A stretch of DNA of 18,586 nucleotides, taken from the NCBI GenBank assembly GCA_905193145.1, contig CAJJNP010000051.1, positions 1 to 18,586 of the forward strand, given 5' to 3'. The position numbers were made by a program, and so were the translations under genes. Shown piece by piece: positions 12,371 through 17,358 of this stretch. Within the stretch, counting starts at the first letter, position 1, and each line of letters opens with the position of its first letter. The notes beneath the pieces are model-generated. The model saw only the letters and a program-made list of their open reading frames with translations. It made no database searches and was not told where the DNA came from. The DNA comes from an uncultured Odoribacter sp. GTDB lineage: Bacteria > Bacteroidota > Bacteroidia > Bacteroidales > Marinifilaceae.

Positions 12371-12739
12371 TTAATATAACCGTTCCTCCTCCATAAAAGA
12401 AGCATCAAACCAAGCCGGACGGTAAATATCTTCAATAAAATGCTTGGACAAAACCACTGAAAGAATATTCTCTCGGGATTGATAACGGTAGTTTTCCCCT
12501 TCATTGATACGGTTAGCGGGATAAATAGTCCGTTGCAGGCAAGGGGCATCCAGACATGTAAAAAAACGACGGCTTGCCACATCGATATACAAACGCTTGT
12601 TCAAAGCTATGCCTAATCGTAATTTCACACCTTCTTGCTCTGTATGTTCTTTTACGACACACCATTCCAATTTAATCCGCTTGGGAATATTAAAATAGGT
12701 GCGGAAAAACTTAAATGAATTATACTCTTTGGTTTCCAT
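12371..12739 (-). CDS. Conserved-looking hypothetical protein, function unknown
   Basis: A 122-aa soluble basic/aromatic protein with no signal peptide or transmembrane segment. It has clear coding character and no competing ORF. I recognise no catalytic motif. Notable segments are an RRFFTC followed by LDAPC near the middle and a C-terminal acidic-aromatic tail ending in MEEERLY. It converges on the M16 operon, with stops 21 bp apart. An exact -7 box just upstream of its ATG suggests a very short or absent leader. Confidence 0.6.
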   Translation of the reverse strand: METKEYNSFKFFRTYFNIPKRIKLEWCVVKEHTEQEGVKLRLGIALNKRLYIDVASRRFFTCLDAPCLQRTIYPANRINEGENYRYQSRENILSVVLSKHFIEDIYRPAWFDASFMEEERLY

Positions 12740-12743
12740 ACTT

Positions 12744-12751
12744 CAAATTTA
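12744..12751 (-). promoter_or_regulatory. -7 box very close to the start of the minus-strand hypothetical gene
   Basis: On the minus strand this reads TAAATTTG, an exact TAnnTTTG, ending 4 bp before the ATG (12739-12737). A near-consensus TTTA lies 18 bp further upstream (12770-12773). If used, transcription would begin at or next to the start codon. AT-rich DNA makes chance matches possible. Confidence 0.3.
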
Positions 12752-12806
12752 TATGTTACAAAAATAGTATAAATCCAGATTAACCTCTATCTTTTACTTT
12801 TCAAAA

Positions 12807-12850
12807 TAAAAAAACGAGACTTCCTCCAGCAGAAGAAGCCTCGTTTTTTA
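12807..12850. terminator. Bidirectional terminator, copy A
   Basis: ACGAGACTTC (12814-12823) pairs with GAAGCCTCGT (12835-12844), a 10-bp stem with one wobble. An A tract on the left and a T tract on the right let it work on both strands. It follows the minus-strand BACON fragment A. Confidence 0.82.
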
Positions 12851-12886
12851 TTTAAGCCTAACGGTTATTCGTAAACTACAGTATAG
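12833..12886. repeat. 54-bp direct repeat, copy 1 (terminator arm plus lipoprotein 3' end)
   Basis: Identical over 54 bp to 13963-14016. Including five mismatches the match extends over 12811-12894 versus 13941-14024. It covers the terminator half-stem, the TAA stop and the last codons of the minus-strand lipoprotein fragments. The copies are offset by 1130 bp and bracket the toxin-antitoxin pair and fragment A. Confidence 0.9.
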
Positions 12887-13200
12887 CTGTAAGTATTTTT
12901 CTCACTGCGCAGCTTCACAGGTTCACTGTATTTGGTGTCGTATTTATATCCCATCTCAGGATGAAGAGGATTTTCCAACTCATTCCCAACATGGACTTCA
13001 TAAGAACGCTCCCACAACTCATACGGCTCTTCATTTGGGTATATGCCACTGACTTCACTCTTCTCTGCTTTCTGTTCGATGGTGATGGTAATCACCGTAT
13101 CGCCGCAGATAATGCGAATCTCTGCCTTACGGGTCTTGCCGGTGAAATTCTGTTTCAATGTCAGCGTAATCTCGGTCTGCGTACCCTTATCCAGAAATTT
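12865..13200 (-). pseudogene. BACON/DUF4595-type lipoprotein gene fragment A (5' truncated, interior missing)
   Basis: The minus frame is open from a TAG at 13203-13201 down to TAA at 12865, coding about 111 residues with no signal peptide and no ATG before 13158. The first third is the C-terminal part of a BACON domain (ITLTLKQNFTG... to ITIEQKAEK), identical at DNA level to the gene at the right end of the window. It then jumps to a tail beginning PYELWE and ending TVVYE, omitting the roughly 240-residue middle present in copy C. BACON domains are Ig-like modules common on Bacteroidetes surface proteins. It is read as a deletion derivative or remnant. A short in-frame product from 13158 could still be made. 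Confidence 0.7.
13061..13171 (-). repeat. 111-bp perfect repeat, copy 1 (BACON coding block)
   Basis: Identical base for base to 18307-18417 (offset 5246) and in the same reading frame in both lipoprotein gene pieces. Flanking DNA diverges abruptly on both sides. Confidence 0.92.
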
Positions 13201-13213
13201 CTACTCACAAAAC

Positions 13214-13249
13214 GTTCTATATATGGAACATTTTTAGTACATTTGTACT
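13214..13249 (+). promoter_or_regulatory. Promoter and palindromic operators of the toxin-antitoxin operon
   Basis: TACATTTG (13238-13245) is an exact Bacteroidetes -7 box, 21 bp before the toxin ATG. It lies inside the palindrome AGTACATTTGTACT (13236-13249, only the central T/T unpaired). A second palindrome, GTTCTATATATGGAAC (13214-13229, one mismatched pair), covers the expected -33 position. This is the layout expected if the HTH antitoxin represses its own promoter. Confidence 0.6.
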
Positions 13250-13265
13250 GTGAATGATATAAGCA

Positions 13266-13613
13266 ATGAAATTGAAAACTAAATTCAAAGTAAAACTGTC
13301 AAGTGAAGCAGACACATTCCTTAACACTTTGCGCCAAGACGTTAAGGATAAAATCATCTACAATGTAGATAAGGTCGCCAACGGTCATGTAGACAAGGAT
13401 TTATTCAAAAAATTGGAAAATACAGACATTTGGGAGTTTCGCACTCATTATAAAGGTATTCAATATCGTCTGTTAGCATTTTGGGACACTGACGCAGACA
13501 CTCTAGTTATTGCTACACATGGATTTGTTAAGAAAACGCAAAAAACACCACACAAAGAAATAAATAAAGCAGAGGCTATTAGAATATTATATTTCAACTC
13601 CAAAAGTAAATAA
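13266..13613 (+). CDS. higB: HigB/Gp49-family (RelE-like) toxin
   Basis: 115-aa protein of the RelE-superfamily HigB/Gp49 type (PF05973 in my judgement). Diagnostic stretches are FKKLENTDIWEFR, a Y-x-G-x-x-Y-R strand, and ATHGFVKKTQKTP followed by KEINKAEAIR at the C-terminus. Family members are ribosome-dependent mRNA endonucleases that stop translation when freed from their antitoxin. The basic and aromatic residues in these stretches fit the family's RNA-binding and cleavage surface. The gene precedes its antitoxin by 1 bp, the toxin-first order typical of higBA. It stands between two broken lipoprotein gene pieces. Confidence 0.87.
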   Translation: MKLKTKFKVKLSSEADTFLNTLRQDVKDKIIYNVDKVANGHVDKDLFKKLENTDIWEFRTHYKGIQYRLLAFWDTDADTLVIATHGFVKKTQKTPHKEINKAEAIRILYFNSKSK

Positions 13614-13614
13614 T

Positions 13615-13926
13615 ATGGAAACTATCACATTTTACACTCTTGATGAAATCAAGGATAAACATATAGGTAAAGTAGGTACACCACATAGGGACAATTATGA
13701 AACAGAATTACAATCATTTCTAATTGGAGAAGCCATAAAAAAAGCCCGCAAGTCCCAAAATATGACCCAAGAGGAATTGGCTCAAAAAATCGGAGTCCAG
13801 CGGTCGCAAATATCCAAGATAGAAAGCGGACGCAACTTAACACTTTCCACAATTGCACGGGTATTTAAGGCAATGGGCATGAAAGCGTCTTTGAGCATTT
13901 CCGGTTTAGGAAGCATAACTCTTTAA
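13615..13926 (+). CDS. higA: HigA-type antitoxin, XRE-family HTH
   Basis: 103 aa, with a Cro/C1-type helix-turn-helix at about residues 42-95. MTQEELAQKIG forms helices 1-2, VQRSQISKIESGRN the recognition helix and turn, and LSTIARVFKAMG the closing helices. The N-terminal 40 residues probably wrap the toxin. It binds and neutralises the upstream toxin and likely represses the operon through the palindromes at 13214-13249. It is followed 11 bp later by a terminator that also serves the minus-strand lipoprotein piece. Confidence 0.87.
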   Translation: METITFYTLDEIKDKHIGKVGTPHRDNYETELQSFLIGEAIKKARKSQNMTQEELAQKIGVQRSQISKIESGRNLTLSTIARVFKAMGMKASLSISGLGSITL

Positions 13927-13936
13927 CATATACATA

Positions 13937-13980
13937 CAAAAAAACGAGGCTCTCTCCAGCAAAAGAAGCCTCGTTTTTTA
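13937..13980. terminator. Bidirectional terminator, copy B
   Basis: ACGAGGCT (13944-13951) pairs with AGCCTCGT (13967-13974), flanked by A and T tracts. Near-identical to the terminator at 12807-12850. It ends the antitoxin transcript on + and fragment B on -. Confidence 0.82.
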
Positions 13981-14016
13981 TTTAAGCCTAACGGTTATTC
14001 GTAAACTACAGTATAG
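13963..14016. repeat. 54-bp direct repeat, copy 2
   Basis: Perfect match to 12833-12886, again spanning a terminator arm, the TAA stop (13997-13995) and the last codons of a minus-strand lipoprotein piece. Confidence 0.9.
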
Positions 14017-14131
14017 GTGTAAGTGCCTTTCTCGTCACTAAGCTTTTTCCATTTCTCGTTTTTGATTTCATATTTATACCCTCCCTCGGGCCATTCAGGA
14101 TCATTCAATTCACTTCCCACATGAATTTCAT
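13995..14131 (-). pseudogene. BACON/DUF4595-type lipoprotein C-terminal tail, fragment B
   Basis: Minus frame coding a tail that starts EIHVGSELNDP and ends TYTYTVVYE, clearly paralogous to the tail of fragment A (EVHVGNELENP ... TYSYTVVYE). Upstream homology stops abruptly at about 14131 and an in-frame TGA follows at 14141-14139. Its missing upstream part fits fragment C, whose homology stops at the matching codon (about 17431). It is therefore read as the detached 3' end of the gene at 17431-18586. Confidence 0.72.
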
Positions 14132-14142
14132 GTGGAATTCAT

Positions 14143-14477
14143 ATGAGAGAAGTTTTACAATTGAATATCAACTATATAGAAAAAAATAACGGTACAAAAA
14201 TCCTACTAAGAAAAAAAGGAAGCATAAAAGCCGTTTGGGGAATAGAACCGAATAAAAAAGTTTGTTTTTGGGATAAAAGATTTAACAAAAACTTAACACT
14301 TGAAGAATATTTTTATCTTTTGAAGGTATAGGTCGGAATGAAGCAAAAATCGCAAAGGACTTACAAGGGGATTATCTTTTACCGCTGAAAAACAGATTCT
14401 TAAACGCTTGGAGAGCCAATAGAGGTACAAAAAGAGGGAAAATGAGCCTTGAAATGCTGTTTTTTACCTATCAGTGA
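14143..14477 (+). pseudogene. Small unknown gene with a probable frameshift at the left end of the insertion
   Basis: A 62-codon ORF (14143-14331) starts 12 bp inside the insertion. It encodes a basic protein with segments such as TKILLRKKGSIKAVWG and LTLEEYFYLL. A second open frame (14304-14477, no early ATG) continues with GIGRNEAKIAKDLQG, then FLNAWRANRG and ends FFTYQ. The two overlap in a T-rich stretch (14310-14321), and a single-base slip would give one protein of about 110 residues. I recognise no family. It may be a decayed gene or a short independent ORF followed by a remnant. Confidence 0.4.
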
Positions 14478-14499
14478 GAGCTTTTTATGGGAATTTCAT

Positions 14500-14507
14500 T
14501 ACCTTTG
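14500..14507 (+). promoter_or_regulatory. -7 box upstream of the structured leader
   Basis: TACCTTTG is an exact TAnnTTTG match. No clear -33 TTTG is present 19-21 bp upstream. Transcription would begin near 14514 and pass through the palindrome-rich region before the secreted-protein gene at 14771. Confidence 0.45.
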
Positions 14508-14513
14508 TATTTG

Positions 14514-14770
14514 GATTGGGGAAACCCTGTCCGAGACATAGAAATTAAGAAGCGTTATGCTTATCTTGTGAATTGGAAACGTAGGAAATTTCACAATTAC
14601 ACACAAGGGTGGCATAGTGGTTCTCACGCTATAGCGTGGGCTGCTATTACTACATTCGTGTGTACAGGTTTCCTACGACCTCCAATTCAGAACGTGGCAT
14701 TTGCAGTTCCACGCTTCTGCGTAATTAACGGCTCAATTGGAACTAAAAGAGCCATTGGCATAAGAAGAAA
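14514..14770 (+). other. Palindrome-rich region, possible structured leader or small RNA
   Basis: Nested pairing is visible around a central perfect 14-bp palindrome, CACGCTATAGCGTG (14625-14638). GAATTGGA (14570-14577) pairs with TCCAATTC (14681-14688). CGTAGGAAA (14580-14588) pairs with TTTCCTACG (14669-14677). TACACAC-type arms at 14598-14604 pair with 14658-14664. Two smaller hairpins follow: CGTGG/CCACG (14693-14697 with 14709-14713) and GGCTC/GAGCC (14730-14734 with 14749-14753). A 95-codon ORF crosses the area (14487-14774), but its composition is dictated by the repeats and I do not call it. It lies between an exact -7 box and a secreted-protein gene. Confidence 0.5.
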
Positions 14771-15337
14771 ATGAGAAAATTTTTAATCGCAATCACATTA
14801 CTCTTTGTTGCTGTAATCAATACTATGGCACAAGAACACCTTTCCTTTAAAGGTATTCCTATTGAAGGAAGTATGACTGAATTTTGCCAAAAACTGAAAA
14901 CGAAGGGCTTTACACAATTGGGGCGCGACAACAATGTGACGACATTCACAGGCGATTTTACAGGCAGACAGGCAACAGTCGGTGTCGGTGCGACAGATAA
15001 TGGGAAAAGCGTTCACTCTGTTGTCGTTATATTCGATGAAAGTAGCGAATGGAATACTCTTGTGAATACTTATGACTATTATAAAGGCTTATATATTCGT
15101 AAGTATGGTGAGCCTTCTGCTTGCCGAGAACATAATCCGAGCCGTCAGGACAGCAATATTTCTCTCATGTACGAATTAGGACAAGGAACAGTTACTTATG
15201 CAAGTGCTTGGAATGTCACTGGAACTATTGAATTATCAATCGAGAAAGCTGGTTATTCTGACGGTGTTGTTATTATTCGATACCGTGATTCTCAAAATGT
15301 AGAAACCAAAATCCAAAAGGATTTGGAGGATATATAA
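14771..15337 (+). CDS. Secreted protein of unknown function with signal peptide
   Basis: 188 aa. The first 20 residues are a classic Sec signal peptide (RK, then a hydrophobic core, then NTMA, with likely cleavage A20/Q21), so it is exported to the periplasm or beyond. The mature part begins with a FKGIPIEGS motif and contains FTGDFTGR, the EWNTLVNTYDYYKGLY helix and a C-terminal VVIIRYRDSQNVE segment. From memory, similar short exported proteins recur in Bacteroides genomes without assigned function. No catalytic motif is visible. It follows the palindrome-rich region directly, so control through RNA structure is possible. A hairpin (15357-15381) separates it from the next gene. Confidence 0.75.
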   Translation: MRKFLIAITLLFVAVINTMAQEHLSFKGIPIEGSMTEFCQKLKTKGFTQLGRDNNVTTFTGDFTGRQATVGVGATDNGKSVHSVVVIFDESSEWNTLVNTYDYYKGLYIRKYGEPSACREHNPSRQDSNISLMYELGQGTVTYASAWNVTGTIELSIEKAGYSDGVVIIRYRDSQNVETKIQKDLEDI

Positions 15338-15356
15338 CAATAGGTGTTAAGCATAC

Positions 15357-15381
15357 GAGCCTTGACTATTAGTTAAGGCTC
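15357..15381 (+). other. Intergenic hairpin without a T tract
   Basis: GAGCCTTGAC (15357-15366) pairs with GTTAAGGCTC (15372-15381) with one G.T wobble and a 5-nt loop. No T run follows, so it may be an attenuator, processing site or mRNA-stabilising element rather than a full terminator. Confidence 0.45.
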
Positions 15382-15421
15382 ACCTTGTTAACTAATAAAT
15401 AAAGAATAATTATCATTGAAT

Positions 15422-16135
15422 ATGAAAAAATGGCTTATTTACGTGCTTGGTATAATCACAGGTGTTATACTCACATTTGCTTTCGCATTTTGCATTTATC
15501 TATCTAACAATTCGGGAATTATTGGACTTGAAATGTTTGAAGAACCCGGAGATTATATGGAATACTCACAATTTAGGGTGTTCCAAGTGGTAGAATCTGG
15601 GTGTGCATTAGCCCATGCCGATGACTCTTTTGGTGCAATAGTTTTTATTATACCAAATGAAACTCAACAGTTCTATGATGATCAAAAAATCGTTCTTAAA
15701 AACGATCAATGTGCTCAACATGTGGGAACTTATAAATACAACACCAAAATGGAAATAGAAAAAACAGTTCCGGCTATTAAAATAATTGACGGTGTAGAAT
15801 TGCCGAAATCAAATAAAACAGTTTCAGCTAAAAATAATTCAGGAAAGACATTGTTTGACAAACCAGGAGATTGCGTAAGCCGGAAAAATTTTGAAGTGCA
15901 GGAGGTCTTGGAATCTGGTGATGCTATTGCACTGGAAATTAGAGAGACTATTAGGGGACATATATTTACTTCTGATTTAGAAGTCTTAATATTAGCTCAA
16001 GAGGGCAGCAATTTTTACAATAAACAAATAGTGAAAGCTCCTCATGGAAAATGCGCAAGACAAATTGGGAACTATAAGTATCAACCATATGAATATGGAG
16101 ATACAAAAGTAATTCCTATAATTGCTTTCAAGTAA
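15422..16135 (+). CDS. Membrane-anchored protein with two copies of an unknown domain
   Basis: 237 aa from the ATG at 15422. A TTG 6 bp upstream is less likely, because the ATG gives the expected MKKW start of a membrane anchor. Residues 3-28 form one transmembrane anchor, and the rest is probably periplasmic. Two homologous units follow. Unit 1 begins MFEEPGDY (about 38) and contains VFQVVESGCALA, then a FYDDQKIVLKNDQCAQHVGTYKY stretch. Unit 2 begins LFDKPGD (about 144) and contains VQEVLESGDAIAL, then FYNKQIVKAPHGKCARQIG and NYKYQ. The shared PGD, VLESG/VVESG, FY, C-A-x-x-x-G and YKY elements make this an internal duplication. Each unit keeps one late Cys. I do not recognise the family. Confidence 0.72.
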   Translation: MKKWLIYVLGIITGVILTFAFAFCIYLSNNSGIIGLEMFEEPGDYMEYSQFRVFQVVESGCALAHADDSFGAIVFIIPNETQQFYDDQKIVLKNDQCAQHVGTYKYNTKMEIEKTVPAIKIIDGVELPKSNKTVSAKNNSGKTLFDKPGDCVSRKNFEVQEVLESGDAIALEIRETIRGHIFTSDLEVLILAQEGSNFYNKQIVKAPHGKCARQIGNYKYQPYEYGDTKVIPIIAFK

Positions 16136-16206
16136 GCATTTGGGTCTTGCGATTTCATCATTCAAACATCCTGCATAGCGTTTATTAAATTATCGAATAA
16201 TCATCA

Positions 16207-16968
16207 ATGCCACTCACGTTTATCATATTCCCTATTTGTTTGATAATAGGTGTTGTCTATCTTGTTTATGTTAAACAAAAAGAACGGCAACTTATCGAAC
16301 AGGTTACGCCCATTACTCGTGGCGAATGGTCGGAACGGAGAGTGGTACTGAATTTATTGAAAGGTGGTATTAATCCTAAAGCCATATTTCATGACTTGTA
16401 TATTCAAAAACCGAATGGGGAATACACGCAAGTAGATGTAGCCGTTGCGACAAAAGCGGGCATTATTGTGTTTGAAGTCAAGGATTATAGCGGTTGGATT
16501 TTTGGTAACGAACATCAGAGGTATTGGACACAGTTATTGGCGTATGGTAAGGAAAAACATCGCTTCTATAATCCTGTTATGCAAAATTCCGGACATATTC
16601 AAGCCATTAGGCAATGTTTACCGCAAAATCCCGGCATTCCAATTTATTCTGTTATCGTATTCTTCGGGAATAGTGAGTTTAAGAATGTTACTTGTAATGC
16701 AAACAATACTTTTATAATATATCCTCGCTCTATACGTCAGGTAGTAGCCGAAATTTTGATGCAACCTAATGCTAATTATGGTAACAAATACGAAATAATG
16801 GATGTATTTGCTAAGGCAGTGCAAAACGGCAATGACCCGATGATTGTTTCTTCACAAATCAATTCTGCCGCATATTATGGTCGCAATACGCCTCAATCTA
16901 CATATACTATATCTCTCAACTCATTATTCCGCTTCGGTAGGTTCTCGCACAGAAGAGGATTTTGGTAG
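16207..16968 (+). CDS. Membrane-anchored NERD-domain (nuclease-related) protein
   Basis: 253 aa. Residues 3-21 form an N-terminal transmembrane segment, followed by a basic stretch (KQKER), so the soluble domain is probably cytoplasmic. A NERD domain spans about 37-150. It has G-E-W-S-E-R (E43 conserved), FHDLYI, QVD77VAV, IIVFE90VK92DYSG and the N-P-V-M-Q motif near 122-126. D77 and E90-x-K92 match the PD-(D/E)xK-like nuclease core proposed for NERD proteins. A helical region to about 210 and a serine/aromatic-rich tail ending GRFSHRRGFW follow. Substrate and role are not established for such stand-alone members. It is the last + strand gene of the insertion and converges on the small minus-strand ORF 20 bp away. 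Confidence 0.82.
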   Translation: MPLTFIIFPICLIIGVVYLVYVKQKERQLIEQVTPITRGEWSERRVVLNLLKGGINPKAIFHDLYIQKPNGEYTQVDVAVATKAGIIVFEVKDYSGWIFGNEHQRYWTQLLAYGKEKHRFYNPVMQNSGHIQAIRQCLPQNPGIPIYSVIVFFGNSEFKNVTCNANNTFIIYPRSIRQVVAEILMQPNANYGNKYEIMDVFAKAVQNGNDPMIVSSQINSAAYYGRNTPQSTYTISLNSLFRFGRFSHRRGFW

Positions 16969-16988
16969 TCCATTCATCATCAGAGTTT

Positions 16989-17201
16989 TTACATCTTTAT
17001 TCCGTTATCTTGTCCTCTCTCAATCTTCCAATCATACTTACCCTCTGCCACATCGCCCACCTCATTGAGTGTGTGGCGATGTTTGATTTCATCAAAAGGC
17101 CGCCTGTGTTCCGCATAACTGATAGTGAGGAAAGGCTTGTCTGTCATATCCCAGCCATAGCCGGGCTGACCTGTTAAATTGTGTTCATTATGACGGTCCA
17201 T
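16989..17201 (-). CDS. Small hydrophilic protein of unknown function
   Basis: 70 codons on the minus strand with a stop closely upstream (17214-17212), so the ORF is bounded and not the tail of a longer frame. The protein is very hydrophilic, with many His, Asp and Arg residues, GYGWDMTDKPFLTIS in the middle and EIKHRHTLNEVGDVAEG after it. There is no membrane segment. It is probably expressed from the repeat-bearing DNA at 17218-17300. I know no family. It may be a fragment of a larger mobile-element protein. Confidence 0.45.
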   Translation of the reverse strand: MDRHNEHNLTGQPGYGWDMTDKPFLTISYAEHRRPFDEIKHRHTLNEVGDVAEGKYDWKIERGQDNGIKM

Positions 17202-17217
17202 TATCGAAGAAATTTAA

Positions 17218-17253
17218 TTGCACGCTGTTGAAAACTGTTGCACGTTGTTGAAA
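17218..17253. repeat. Two 16-bp tandem repeats with 20-bp period
   Basis: TTGCACGCTGTTGAAA (17218-17233) and TTGCACGTTGTTGAAA (17238-17253) differ at one base. The 20-bp period, about two helical turns, suits a protein bound twice on one face of DNA. They lie directly upstream of the small minus-strand ORF. Confidence 0.75.
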
Positions 17254-17277
17254 GGTTGTCGTGCCGTGTGACCCCTC

Positions 17278-17300
17278 CCACGTGGTACAACTGCGGTACA
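17278..17300. other. CCACGTGG palindrome overlapping paired GGTACA sites
   Basis: CCACGTGG (17278-17285) is a perfect palindrome, and GGTACA occurs at 17284-17289 and 17295-17300, 11 bp apart. Together with the repeats at 17218-17253 this makes a compact protein-binding-like region near the right end of the insertion. No gene is seen between 17202 and 17358. Confidence 0.5.
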
Positions 17301-17358
17301 AAAATACTCCAATAAGGACTAAACGCCAATAGCCGAATTTTCCGTTTATTAAAACATA

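Noticed and set aside
14514..14770. Retron msr-msd or other reverse-transcriptase template RNA
   Set aside because: The long imperfect stem recalls such RNAs, but no reverse transcriptase is encoded in the window.
14487..14774. 95-codon + strand ORF crossing the palindrome-rich region
   Set aside because: Its middle is translated from inverted repeats, it overlaps the next start codon by 4 bp, and the -7 box and inferred transcript start lie inside its beginning. Treated as noncoding.
15416..15421. TTG start six bases upstream of the ATG at 15422
   Set aside because: The ATG gives a typical lysine-led membrane anchor. The TTG adds two residues with no supporting ribosome site.
16989..17201. 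Small minus-strand ORF as an immunity or antitoxin gene for the NERD protein
   Set aside because: It is convergent with the NERD gene, not co-transcribed, and shows no recognisable antitoxin fold, so no pairing can be supported.
17218..17253. Start of a CRISPR array
   Set aside because: Only two 16-bp units separated by 4 bp, with no spacer-sized gaps and no cas genes.
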